DNA from: Flavivirga jejuensis
Lineage (GTDB): Bacteria > Bacteroidota > Bacteroidia > Flavobacteriales > Flavobacteriaceae
Direction: 5' to 3'
Assembly: GCF_030540765.1 (NCBI RefSeq)
Contig: NZ_JAUOEL010000006.1
Coordinates: forward strand, 248,001 to 312,000
Length of the DNA stretch: 64,000 bases
In this document: piece by piece, positions 45,530 through 53,848 of the stretch
Numbering within the stretch: the stretch's first letter is position 1
Layout of the letters: each line of letters starts with the position of its first letter
Program-made: the position numbers and the translations under genes
The notes under the pieces: model-generated
What the model was told of the DNA's origin: nothing
Database searches by the model: none
What the model saw: only the letters and a program-made list of their open reading frames with translations

Positions 45530-45829
45530 AAGATATTAAACTTCAGGACAAGCCCAAGACCCAATAATATAAATCGATAGGAAGTATGCAAAACGCCTTC
45601 AAAATTGAGTGTTACTAATAAAATACTAATAGAAAAGAAATGTTAAATTAAAGTTTGTCAAAAAAGAGCGCTTTACTACATCATTACTTGTTCCTAAACG
45701 CTATAAAACCCAATATTATTTATATTAATTAATAAAAACCACTTATAAAATAGATCTAATTCTAATAATTAGTCTTAAATTAGCACCCATATTATCAATA
45801 ATTGTGCTCGAGCACACAAAATAAAATAC
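45530..45829. other. Intergenic region with a palindrome before the DUF4832 gene
   Basis: 300 bp. AT-rich apart from a 14-bp perfect palindrome at 45803-45816 (listed separately) just before the ATG at 45830. Nothing else recognisable. Confidence 0.5.
45803..45816. promoter_or_regulatory. 14-bp perfect palindrome, possible operator
   Basis: TGTGCTCGAGCACA, centred on a CG step, lies 13 bp before the ATG of the DUF4832 gene. A perfect dyad with central CG is the shape of LacI/GalR-family operators, but no such regulator is in the window. LytTR proteins bind asymmetric direct repeats, so they are a poor fit. Confidence 0.4.
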
Positions 45830-47386
45830 ATGAGATTTAACGCTACCAGATTCAAAATATATAGTTTCACGTTCATATTATTACTCGTATTAAATTCATG
45901 TTATAAGAATAAAAATAATCCGATAGTTGTTAATTACGATACAGACTTGCAGGAATTCACCAACCCCGAACGTGGCTTTTACAGACCCTATGGCACCAAG
46001 TTTAGTCATTTTGAACCACTAAATGCAAATACATTACTCAATTTAAGAGCGCCAAATCCAGCCGCTGGTGGTTTTCAGGTTGGTAGCACTTTAACTTATA
46101 GATCGTATCAATTTGATATATTTAAAGATAAACCTTTAACAGAGGATGTGTTTTTTAAAATTCAAAACGATATGGACATCATAAGAGCCGTTGGTAATAA
46201 GATGATTCTTCGCTTTACTTATAGTGATAATTGTTGCACACCTCCATTTAATGATGCTCCTAAGGCTATTATTTTGCAACATTTAGAGCAATTAAAACCA
46301 CTATTAATCAAAAATAATGATGTTATTGCATTAGTGCAAATGGGACTTATTGGTCCATGGGGAGAACAATATTATTCTGATTATTTTGGCGATTTAGAGC
46401 ACGGACCAGTAACAAACCAACATTGGTTAGGCCGTTCTGAGGTGATAAGTAAATTATTGGAAGTTGTTCCAGAATCAAGAATGATTCAGGTACGTGCCCC
46501 CTATTATAAATTACGTTTTCTTGATGGTGAAAAAGCACATCCTGCCAAAGCGAAGCCTTTAACAGAAAAAGAAGCTTTTAGTGGAACGCCTATTTCAAGA
46601 ATCGCACATCATAATGACTGTATTATGGCAAATTATGATGATTATTGGACGTATAACTCATTTCATACCTGGCCAGCTGTAAGTGATACTTTAAATTTAA
46701 AACCTTATATAGCTGCAGAAACAAAATTTTTAGCTTTTGGAGGAGAAACCTGTCCTGGTGGTGTTAACGGAGAAGATGTTTATAGTCCGCATAATGATTG
46801 TGAGTCTGAAGGCGGGAAAGCACAGCATTATTTAAAACGATTTCATACTTCGTTCTTAAATACAGCTTGGTCTGGTGCTGTTAATGGGGATTGGACTAAC
46901 AAATGTATAGATAATATTAAAAGAAACTTAGGATATCGTTTTGTATTAAAACGAGGTGTTTATCCTGCTGTAATACGAAATGGAGAAAAAATAGAGATAC
47001 AATTAGATGTTATAAATGAAGGTTACGCTTCTACATATAATTATAGATTCGCAGAACTTGTTTTGCGTAATATTGACGATCAAAAAGTCTATAAAATGAA
47101 AATTGATTGTGATACTCGTTATTGGTTTTCGGACGAATTACAAACTATTAAACTAAATTCTGAATGGCCAGAACTCTTACCAAAAGGGTCGTATGAATTG
47201 TTTATTAACCTTCCTGATGCGGCTCCTTCTTTATCTGAGCGACCAGAATATGCCATACGCTTAGCAAGTACTTTTCAATCGCATTCCATTTGGGATGCTT
47301 CTACTGGATGGAATCGTTTATTAGATTCAATATCTGTTGAATGTACTATGGATAGAAAACTCCTTAGGTTCGCAGATAGCATGTAA
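45830..47386 (+). CDS. DUF4874/DUF4832 lipoprotein
   Basis: 518 aa. A lipoprotein signal (FTFILLLVLNSC, lipid Cys near 24) is followed by a DUF4874-type domain (about 35-230: QEFTNPERGFYRPYGTKFSH, LRFTYSDNCCTPPF, ALVQMGLIGPWGEQYYSDYF) resembling glycoside-hydrolase-like TIM barrels. A DUF4832 domain continues to the end (AAETKFLAFGGETCPGGVNG, PAVIRNGEKIEIQLDVINEG, WPELLPKGSYELFINLPDAA). Homologues are found in surface glycan gene sets. The enzymatic activity is unknown. It lies after the LytS/LytTR pair and is preceded by a perfect palindrome. Confidence 0.82.
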   Translation: MRFNATRFKIYSFTFILLLVLNSCYKNKNNPIVVNYDTDLQEFTNPERGFYRPYGTKFSHFEPLNANTLLNLRAPNPAAGGFQVGSTLTYRSYQFDIFKDKPLTEDVFFKIQNDMDIIRAVGNKMILRFTYSDNCCTPPFNDAPKAIILQHLEQLKPLLIKNNDVIALVQMGLIGPWGEQYYSDYFGDLEHGPVTNQHWLGRSEVISKLLEVVPESRMIQVRAPYYKLRFLDGEKAHPAKAKPLTEKEAFSGTPISRIAHHNDCIMANYDDYWTYNSFHTWPAVSDTLNLKPYIAAETKFLAFGGETCPGGVNGEDVYSPHNDCESEGGKAQHYLKRFHTSFLNTAWSGAVNGDWTNKCIDNIKRNLGYRFVLKRGVYPAVIRNGEKIEIQLDVINEGYASTYNYRFAELVLRNIDDQKVYKMKIDCDTRYWFSDELQTIKLNSEWPELLPKGSYELFINLPDAAPSLSERPEYAIRLASTFQSHSIWDASTGWNRLLDSISVECTMDRKLLRFADSM

Positions 47387-47432
47387 AATAATAATCATGG
47401 TAAAGCTGAATTCGTATGAATTCATGTCTAAC

Positions 47433-48062
47433 TTATCTATATGAATCAATTTCTTTACCTAATACAATATCTCTTTTAGCAACATAGAGGCCTTCTTTCT
47501 TATCTAATTTAAGAATTCTATCACTGCCATCTGTTTGTTTTATTTTTGAACGACAAGCCTCTGTTAATAGTGGATCGTCATCAAAAAGAAAGGTATCAAT
47601 TTTATATTCAGGTTTTCCTGGTTCTTTAACAATTGGAAGTATTTGTTTAAGCTCGTTTCCATAAATATATTTACCAGGTATAAAGGTGTAAAATGTATAA
47701 TGTCCGTCGGCATCTGTTCTTATCCAACCTCTATGACGTACATAACGTTTTTTATTATATCTTTTTAATTCGAAATCTCCATTCTCATCAGCTTGATGTA
47801 TAAAAAGAAGCACATTTTTTGCAGGTGTTACCCCATCATTTTCATAAATGGTACCAGTTATCTTTAATTTATTCTTTTTTGAGGCATAATCTGGTATCGT
47901 ATCTACATTATTTAATTGTTTTTCTGAATAATCATAAATAGGACTACGTTTTTTAAAATTCTCAGGTATTTGCTCTGTTACACTAGCAGATTCTTGCGCG
48001 ATTATAGTATGACTAAAACATATAAAACATACGAAACAAAAAAGTTTTTTTAGATTTCTCAT
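47433..48062 (-). CDS. Intradiol-dioxygenase-fold secreted protein lacking the iron-ligand histidines (probable pseudoenzyme)
   Basis: 209 aa with a signal peptide (LKKLFCFVCFICFSHTIIAQ). The fold fits protocatechuate/catechol intradiol dioxygenase: KITGTIYENDGVTPAKNVLL, LFIHQADENGDFELK, GWIRTDADGHYTFYTFIPG and a C-terminal FLFDDDPLL block are all recognisable. The usual H-I-H motif before the VKEPG turn reads Q140-I-L142 (codons at 47643-47645 and 47637-47639), so both iron-ligand His are gone. It cannot bind non-haem iron in the canonical way. A carbohydrate- or ligand-binding role is possible. Convergent with the DUF4832 gene. Confidence 0.75.
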   Translation of the reverse strand: MRNLKKLFCFVCFICFSHTIIAQESASVTEQIPENFKKRSPIYDYSEKQLNNVDTIPDYASKKNKLKITGTIYENDGVTPAKNVLLFIHQADENGDFELKRYNKKRYVRHRGWIRTDADGHYTFYTFIPGKYIYGNELKQILPIVKEPGKPEYKIDTFLFDDDPLLTEACRSKIKQTDGSDRILKLDKKEGLYVAKRDIVLGKEIDSYR

Positions 48063-48523
48063 AGGACTGGAACTTAATATTTAACTCAAAATTAAATTAT
48101 TTTTTTTATAAAAAACTATAAATCATGTGAACGCATAAATTACACGACGAAATGATTTTGTTGGTAAAATTCATCGATAAAATGTACGTATTTATTAAGC
48201 TATCAGTACCTTTTTAACAAATATTTACTCGTACAGGAAGACATTTACAACATATAATAGTACCATTATATAGCTATTTTTTTTATAAATCACATAATGG
48301 TTTCTTATGGAGAAAATGACCTTTTATTCTCCCCCTACTCACACATTTAAATGTTTTTCTTTTTTTAGAAACTGTTTAAGTTTTTTTAATTTATTCCAAA
48401 TTACCTTTTAACTCTAACAATACATTAATATGTTATTGCGTTATTTTTATCTAAATTCGCCAATCAAAAAAAAATTAAACAGTTTGTAACTTTATTTTTA
48501 TTTGCATTATCGAATTTTTTAGT
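48063..48523. other. Divergent AT-rich intergenic region
   Basis: 461 bp between the dioxygenase-fold gene and the M23 gene. It is AT-rich with many T runs. I see no hairpin with a T tract, no tandem repeat and no credible ORF. Confidence 0.45.
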
Positions 48524-49447
48524 ATGAAATTTCTAGTCTCTCTATCTCTCTTAGTCCTGACCACCTACAGCTTCGGACAGGATCATCCAACGTCAATTCA
48601 ATTAATTGATTTTTCAGATTTTCCATTTACCAAAACAACTATAAAAGTTGAGGATTCCAAAGCTATGGATGGCTTTAATGATCGAATGTTAGCGCTAACA
48701 AAAACCAATTGGGATACTACAACTTATAATCCATATAAAGGTGTAAAGGTTGATTTTCCTATAGAAATTAAATTTGATGATAGTATATACACCCCGCCTA
48801 TTAATTTTAAAAAAGTGGTAACATCTCGTTACGGATGGCGAAGAGGTAGAGCTCATAGAGGTATCGACATCGATCTTGTTACGGGTGATAGCGTCGTATC
48901 CATGTTTGATGGCATAATTCGTTTTGCTAAATATAGCTCCGGGCACGGAAGAACAGTCATTGTAAGACATAGTAATGGTCTGGAAACAGTTTATGCGCAT
49001 TTATCTAAATATGCAGTTAAAGCTAATGATATAGTAAAACAGGGACAACTGCTTGGTTATGGTGGTGCTACAGGAAATGCCAGAGGGAGTCATTTACACT
49101 TAGTTATTAACTATAAAGGGATATCCATTAACCCTGAGTATTTATTTGATTTTAGCGAACAGAATATGGTACGATCAAAAAATATTTGGATAACAAAAAA
49201 TTGGGTTCAACCAGGGCTTCATAGCTCTAAAAGACAAACAAAGTTAACTATTTCACATACCAAAGAAGAAGCGCTTGCTAGTTTAGAAAAACGTAAACAA
49301 GTTTATATTGTTAAGCGAGGAGATACATTATCTGAAATCTCATCAAAAAAGAATATATCTATCACTTCTATATGCAAGTCTAATTATATTAGAAGAACAA
49401 CACCTATACGAATTGGGCAGAGGTTGATTCTTGAATATACATTTTAA
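48524..49447 (+). CDS. M23 peptidoglycan DD-metalloendopeptidase with LysM domain
   Basis: 307 aa with a signal peptide (MKFLVSLSLLVLTTYSFGQ). The M23/LytM domain (about 95-210) has its zinc ligands in HRGIDID (H111, D115) and HLHL (H192), plus H159 in VYAHLSKYA, so it should be active. The C-terminal LysM domain (about 262-306, VYIVKRGDTLSEISSKKNIS) binds peptidoglycan. It cuts cross-links during growth. A strong terminator follows. Convergent with the GT9 gene. Confidence 0.94.
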   Translation: MKFLVSLSLLVLTTYSFGQDHPTSIQLIDFSDFPFTKTTIKVEDSKAMDGFNDRMLALTKTNWDTTTYNPYKGVKVDFPIEIKFDDSIYTPPINFKKVVTSRYGWRRGRAHRGIDIDLVTGDSVVSMFDGIIRFAKYSSGHGRTVIVRHSNGLETVYAHLSKYAVKANDIVKQGQLLGYGGATGNARGSHLHLVINYKGISINPEYLFDFSEQNMVRSKNIWITKNWVQPGLHSSKRQTKLTISHTKEEALASLEKRKQVYIVKRGDTLSEISSKKNISITSICKSNYIRRTTPIRIGQRLILEYTF

Positions 49448-49504
49448 ACGCCCCTCTGTGTATTTCATTTTCAGCTTTTAAAAACTTTTGACACGAACCA
49501 GCTG

Positions 49505-49555
49505 CCCCCTTACCCTTTTATAATGCATTTTTCCGAAAAGGAATCGGGGATTTTT
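49505..49555 (+). terminator. Rho-independent terminator of the M23 gene
   Basis: CCCC at 49505-49508 and CCTTTT pair with AAAAGG (about 49536-49541) and GGGG (49546-49549), followed by ATTTTT. It lies 58 bp after the M23 stop and just before the convergent GT9 stop at 49560. Confidence 0.75.
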
Positions 49556-49559
49556 ATCG

Positions 49560-50606
49560 CTATTTAAGGATGTTATTTATGGCAATAAACCAATCGTCTA
49601 TAGTTGTTTCATTTGTATTTAAAGCAACACTTCCATGACCGTAAGGTTCATATTTCTTTTGATTTGTTACCGAAAAGAAACCAACTGTTGGTATTAAAGA
49701 AGCACTAGCTAAATGCATAACACCGTTATCTGCTGCTATAAATACAGTCGTATTTTTAATAATGGCTCCCATTTCACGAATATCTTTGCTATAAAAGTTT
49801 GGTGCTTTAAATGAGATTTTTGAAATATTTTCTATAGGCAGCATTTCTATAATATTAAAATCAGGATATTCCTTTTTTAAACGTGCATAGAACGTTTCCC
49901 ACCAAGCTTCGGAATAGCATTTTTTTCCTGTTGCATTGGTATAAATACAAATGGTTTTTTTGTCATTTTTAACAATAGTATCTAATATTTTTTTTCCGTT
50001 TGCTATTTCGGCTTCATTTAGCTTAATATCCAAAAGGGGAATACCATTATTGTTTTTAGAATACCCTAATTGCTCTAAAAAATGTCTTAAATTGTAAATA
50101 GGGTATTTAGATATGTGCTTGTAATCCTTATATAAGGTTTTAATTTCTTCATTAATATCACCAAAAACCTTGAATGTTCCTTTAGCCCATAGCGTTGATA
50201 GTCTTCCTGATGATGAATTTTTATCACCATTAATTATTAAATCGTATCGTTTATTTCTTAATTTTAACCAACACCATCCGTAATTTAATAAATGACTGAA
50301 CGGTCTTTTAGGCAGCTGAATAATTTTATCGATATGCTTATAATTTTCAAAAACAGGATAGGCAACGCCTCCTTTAACAAACAAATCGATTGTACAGTCT
50401 GGAAATGTATTAACAACTTCCTGTACTAGAGGTGTTAGCAATAATTGATTTCCTAATCTTTGATTGGGTCTGGAAATAAGTATTTTTTTAATTTCAATTT
50501 TACTATTTGAGTTAATTTTAGGAATAGAATATGTGTTTCCTATACTTTTAGTAAGCCATTTCATCGTTCTCCTTCTAAAAGCATTTACTCGCGTGGGTAC
50601 TTTCAT
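49560..50606 (-). CDS. Glycosyltransferase family 9 (heptosyltransferase-like)
   Basis: 348 aa, GT-B fold. The N-terminal part includes KKILISRPNQRLGNQLLLTP (acceptor side, G-x-GN-x-L) and the C-terminal donor-binding part ends in IAADNGVMHLASASLIPTVG, with the conserved Asp and His (D-x-GVMHLA). Family members add ADP-heptose or other sugars to LPS core. The sugar is unknown. Alone, not in an obvious LPS gene cluster. No signal peptide, as expected for a cytoplasmic-face enzyme. Confidence 0.85.
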   Translation of the reverse strand: MKVPTRVNAFRRRTMKWLTKSIGNTYSIPKINSNSKIEIKKILISRPNQRLGNQLLLTPLVQEVVNTFPDCTIDLFVKGGVAYPVFENYKHIDKIIQLPKRPFSHLLNYGWCWLKLRNKRYDLIINGDKNSSSGRLSTLWAKGTFKVFGDINEEIKTLYKDYKHISKYPIYNLRHFLEQLGYSKNNNGIPLLDIKLNEAEIANGKKILDTIVKNDKKTICIYTNATGKKCYSEAWWETFYARLKKEYPDFNIIEMLPIENISKISFKAPNFYSKDIREMGAIIKNTTVFIAADNGVMHLASASLIPTVGFFSVTNQKKYEPYGHGSVALNTNETTIDDWFIAINNILK

Positions 50607-50967
50607 TAAATATGGTAAATATGGTTAGTCTCTGTCACGCGCAAAATACGAATAAGCTAATAACTAACCAAGCAAAGATTTATTTCAAATTTCCATCACT
50701 TTATTTATAAATTTAATCAAAAAAAAGGTCTATAAACAATGAGTTCATAAACCTTTTTTAGAGCATTTTTATATCGAAGTGATTTAAACTTTTCCAATGG
50801 CTAACAAAATGCTATTTTTTACTCTAAAAATTCTCCATTCCTTAATCGGGTCTGCTTGTTCGCAAAGGCAGGGTTTCCAATTACATTGCTACCTTTTTTA
50901 GCAGCTCTGGGCGAGGTAAAAAAACTTTTTTCGCTTCAATCAAAAAAAGATAAACCTCTTTAGGATA
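50607..50967. other. Intergenic region with two hairpins
   Basis: 361 bp. It contains two terminator-like hairpins (50719-50760 and about 50914-50959), the second downstream of the Old Yellow Enzyme gene on the minus strand. 50819-50935 (minus) is a 38-codon open stretch with no start codon, which I reject as a gene. The GCAAAGGCAGGG string near 50862 belongs to a dispersed intergenic sequence. Confidence 0.45.
50719..50760. terminator. Bidirectional terminator-like hairpin
   Basis: AAAAAAGGT pairs with ACCTTTTTT (9 bp), with further TAT:ATA and AAC:GTT pairs inside interrupted by single mismatches, loop AATGA. T/A tracts lie on both sides. It lies between the GT9 and Old Yellow Enzyme genes. 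Confidence 0.65.
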
Positions 50968-52035
50968 TTAATAAGTCGTATACCCCTCTGGTTCCGATGA
51001 ATAAAACAAGTCCATGTTAGGGGTTACTAATGCTTTATTTAATCTAATTTGTTCAACAAAATTAGGATTAGAAATATATGGCCTCCCCACATAAACTAAA
51101 TCGTACCCTTTGTTTAAAACAGCTGTTGCTTTCTCTAAGTTATTAATATCTCCACCAGTAATTACTGTACCGTTAAACGCTTCTTTAATTATTTTTTGAA
51201 TATCTACAGCGAAATCTGGTGCACTAAAAGCGACGCGTTGGTCTACAATATGTATATATGCGATCTTTAATTCAGAGAGCACTTCAGCCAAATAAGTAAA
51301 CATACTTTCTACTTCATTGTGATACGCCTCCATATCATTAAATTCTCCAAAAGGAGAAAAACGGATTCCTACTTTTTCTGCTCCGATCTTTTTAACAATT
51401 TTCTCAGTTACTTCTATTACAAAACGGCTTCTATTCATGTAATTTCCTCCATAAAAATCTGTTCTTTGATTAGATTTTGGATTTAAAAATTGATCTAATA
51501 AATAACCATTTGCTGCATGAAGCTCTATACCATCAACGCCTGCTTCATTTACCAATCTGTCTGATGCATTAACAAATTCATTTTTAGCAATCTCTATATC
51601 CTCAAATGTCATTTCTTTTGGAAGATCGTGAGCAACCATTCCTGTATCTGAAAAAATCTCTCCAGCAGCTTGAACTGCAGACGGTCCTACGGTAAATGCA
51701 CCCTCTGGTAAATTAACTTTCCCAGTAATACGACCACAGTGCATAAGTTGTACAAATATTTTTCCACCTTCTTGATGTACAGCATCAGCTATTTCTTTCC
51801 ACCCTGCAATTTGTTCGTCGTTAAAAGCTCCAGGTATTCTAGGGTATCCCAAACCATTTGGAGATGGTGATGCGCCTTCTGTAATTATTAACCCTGCTCC
51901 TGCTCTCTGCCTGTAATATTTAGCCATAAGTGCGTTCGGGATATTATTTATAGCACGACATCTAGTCATTGGTGCCATTACAACTCTATTTTTAAGAGTT
52001 ATGTTACCTAATTGATACGATTCAAATACATTCAT
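50968..52035 (-). CDS. Old Yellow Enzyme-family alkene reductase (NemA-like)
   Basis: 355 aa, FMN-dependent (beta/alpha)8 barrel reducing activated C=C bonds, maleimides and nitroesters with NAD(P)H. Motifs are NITLKNRVVMAPMTRCRA at the N-terminus, the substrate-binding HAANGYLLDQFLNPKSNQRT (His/Asn pair) and GGDINNLEKATAVLNKGYDL near the end. It follows the RidA-like gene by 20 bp on the same strand, and an electrophile-responsive TetR is upstream. This resembles NemR/NemA organisation, so induction by electrophiles is plausible. Confidence 0.92.
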   Translation of the reverse strand: MNVFESYQLGNITLKNRVVMAPMTRCRAINNIPNALMAKYYRQRAGAGLIITEGASPSPNGLGYPRIPGAFNDEQIAGWKEIADAVHQEGGKIFVQLMHCGRITGKVNLPEGAFTVGPSAVQAAGEIFSDTGMVAHDLPKEMTFEDIEIAKNEFVNASDRLVNEAGVDGIELHAANGYLLDQFLNPKSNQRTDFYGGNYMNRSRFVIEVTEKIVKKIGAEKVGIRFSPFGEFNDMEAYHNEVESMFTYLAEVLSELKIAYIHIVDQRVAFSAPDFAVDIQKIIKEAFNGTVITGGDINNLEKATAVLNKGYDLVYVGRPYISNPNFVEQIRLNKALVTPNMDLFYSSEPEGYTTY

Positions 52036-52055
52036 TTTCTTTTAATTTTTTGTTT

Positions 52056-52514
52056 TTATTTATTAAGAGTAAATGTGCAGGTTAAACCTACACTTAAGTT
52101 ACTGTAAAGTTTGTCGACACCAAAAATGGCTCTGGAATGTGTTCCTTTTTCCTCAAGCAATTTTAAAAATAGGTCTGAAGCACCATTAACCACTTTAGGT
52201 GCATCATTCCAATCTCCATAAGATTGATAATAAGCATCTAGATGATTTAAGCCTTCAATAGTATTAAAACCAACTTTTTCATGTATTTGAGCTATTACAT
52301 TTAGCGCACACATTTGCATAGCCTTATAGCCATCATCTGTTGTTAATTCTTCACCCAGCCTTCCTTGGTAATACAAAGCCCCATTTATAATAGGAAACTG
52401 AATTGCGACATACACGATATGCCCTCTAATGTTAACAGATACATAAGAACCTCCTGGAGTTGATACCTTTGGAAGTTCTAGATTTAAGCTTTTTAATTTT
52501 TCTTTTATATTCAT
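52056..52514 (-). CDS. RidA/YjgF-like protein
   Basis: 152 aa. RidA fold of the longer subfamily (about 150 aa, like TdcF/YjgH-type relatives), with the pattern LPKVSTPGGSYVSVNIRGHI, YYQGRLGEELTTDDGYKAMQ, ALNVIAQIHEKVGFNTIEGL and ending FGVDKLYSNLSVGLTCTF. It lacks the classic final Arg motif of true RidA (ARxxxxVxxLP), so deaminase activity is doubtful. It is first in the RidA-like/OYE pair. An operator-like dyad lies 14-28 bp upstream of its start. Confidence 0.75.
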   Translation of the reverse strand: MNIKEKLKSLNLELPKVSTPGGSYVSVNIRGHIVYVAIQFPIINGALYYQGRLGEELTTDDGYKAMQMCALNVIAQIHEKVGFNTIEGLNHLDAYYQSYGDWNDAPKVVNGASDLFLKLLEEKGTHSRAIFGVDKLYSNLSVGLTCTFTLNK

Positions 52515-52527
52515 TATATTTTAATAT

Positions 52528-52542
52528 TAGACCGGTCAACTA
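52528..52542. promoter_or_regulatory. TetR-type operator-like dyad upstream of the RidA-like/OYE pair
   Basis: TAGACCGGTCAACTA lies between the TetR stop and the RidA-like start. It shares 12 of 15 positions with the site upstream of tetR at 53144-53158 (TAGACCAGTCGTCTA). The core GACCGGTC is a perfect 8-bp palindrome. Likely binding site of the adjacent TetR regulator. Confidence 0.7.
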
Positions 52543-52559
52543 TAAACAATTAAAAAAAA

Positions 52560-53135
52560 TTATAATATATAGTCGTCCAGAAATTCAATATACACATCAA
52601 TAGATCTGCTAGATCTTGAAGATTTCATTCTTAAAAGAGCGCCTTCCCAACCAGTAATTATAAAACTAGCCATATCTTTAGGTGTTTTCTCTTTCTTAAT
52701 AACATGGTTTTGTTGTCCTTCTGCAATACAGCTTTCAAAACGATCATCCCAAAGTTCTAAGCCTGCTGCTACTGTAGTACGCAATGCTTCAGATTGATCC
52801 GATAATTCTAAGCTACAATTTCCTAATAAACAGCCTTCTTTAAATTCATTCTTAACGTACATTTCCCTCATTTTTTTGAAAAAAACAAGAATGCGTTCTC
52901 TGGGGTTTATGCTAGTGTCTTTTAAATGCGATTCTAAAATACTTATAGAATGTTCTGAATGATATTTAATTAATTGTAAACCAAAATCCTCTTTACTCTT
53001 AAAATAATAGTAAAAAGATCCTTTAGGAATAGCTGCTGTATCAAGTATTTCTTGAATACCAACATTGTTGTATCCTTTCTTTAATACCAACGCTGCCCCT
53101 ATGGCTAAAATATTATTAACAGTATCTTTTTTCAT
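52560..53135 (-). CDS. TetR/AcrR-family transcriptional repressor
   Basis: 191 aa. The N-terminal HTH (about 8-55) has ALVLKKGYNNVGIQEILDTA and IPKGSFYYYFKSKEDFGLQL, a textbook TetR sequence. The C-terminal helices form a ligand pocket. It contains Cys residues (C112 and C117 in GCLLGNC-type context, C136) that could sense electrophiles as in NemR; this is inference. It is 45 bp from the RidA-like/OYE pair on the same strand, with operator-like dyads both upstream of itself and between the genes. Confidence 0.92.
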   Translation of the reverse strand: MKKDTVNNILAIGAALVLKKGYNNVGIQEILDTAAIPKGSFYYYFKSKEDFGLQLIKYHSEHSISILESHLKDTSINPRERILVFFKKMREMYVKNEFKEGCLLGNCSLELSDQSEALRTTVAAGLELWDDRFESCIAEGQQNHVIKKEKTPKDMASFIITGWEGALLRMKSSRSSRSIDVYIEFLDDYIL

Positions 53136-53143
53136 TTATATAT

Positions 53144-53158
53144 TAGACCAGTCGTCTA
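53144..53158. promoter_or_regulatory. TetR-type operator-like dyad upstream of tetR
   Basis: TAGACCAGTCGTCTA: an inverted repeat TAGAC-N5-GTCTA lying 9-23 bp upstream of the tetR ATG. It matches the site at 52528-52542. Position suggests autoregulation. Confidence 0.75.
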
Positions 53159-53308
53159 CAAAAATAATTCTTTTTTTTAATTCTCAAGTAATTTCTAATA
53201 AAAATACTTTTTTTCATGTTACATGCAACCCTTTATTAATTTTGTTGTCTATAATAGTAGCTTGAAAAATAAAACTATTTTTAAGGCAAATTAGAGCTAG
53301 CAAAATAA

Positions 53309-53848
53309 TTGGAGACCAACATTTTATACACTCATAAATCGCTTGTTGAAGAAAGCAAGTTAGGTGACAGAAATGCGCAATACAAATTGTATGAGCTCTA
53401 TGTTGACGCTATGTATAATGTAAGTATGCGTATGATGCATGTAAAAGAAGATGCAGAAGATGTTGTGCAAGATAGCTTTATTGAAGCCTTTAATAATTTA
53501 TCATCTTTTAGGTATGAAAGTACTTTTGGTTCTTGGTTAAAGCGTATTGTAATTAATAAAAGTATCAATCAGTTAAAAAAGAAAAAAATACCAATAGTAC
53601 CTATAGAAAACCAAATGTATCATATAAAAGAAGATACAGAAGATATACCTCCAGAGGTAGACATTAGAAAAATAATAAGCGGCATTAGACTATTGCCGTC
53701 TGGTTACCAGCAAATAATAAACCTGTATTTAGTTGAAGGTTACGATCATATAGAAATATCAGAAATATTAGGAATAACATCCTCTACCTCTAAATCACAG
53801 TATCACAGAGCAAAGAAAAAATTAGTTGAAATTGTAAAGACATTATAA
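53309..53848 (+). CDS. ECF-type RNA polymerase sigma factor
   Basis: 179 aa. Sigma region 2 (about 27-95: YKLYELYVDAMYNVSMRMMH, DAEDVVQDSFIEAFNNLSSF, SWLKRIVINKSINQLKK) and region 4 (about 125-175: LPSGYQQIINLYLVEGYDHI, EISEILGITSSTSKSQYHRA). No region 3. Start is TTG at 53309, since no ATG lies upstream of region 2. Its stop overlaps the start of the next gene by one base (TAATG). It is the first gene of an operon that ends in surface proteins, so it probably directs a surface or envelope stress response. Confidence 0.93.
   Translation: METNILYTHKSLVEESKLGDRNAQYKLYELYVDAMYNVSMRMMHVKEDAEDVVQDSFIEAFNNLSSFRYESTFGSWLKRIVINKSINQLKKKKIPIVPIENQMYHIKEDTEDIPPEVDIRKIISGIRLLPSGYQQIINLYLVEGYDHIEISEILGITSSTSKSQYHRAKKKLVEIVKTL

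Noticed and set aside
50819-50935. 38-codon open stretch on the minus strand with a protein-like sequence (AAKKGSNVIGNPAFANKQ)
   Set aside because: No start codon in frame and stop codons on both sides. It overlaps a dispersed intergenic string, so the openness may reflect repeat composition.
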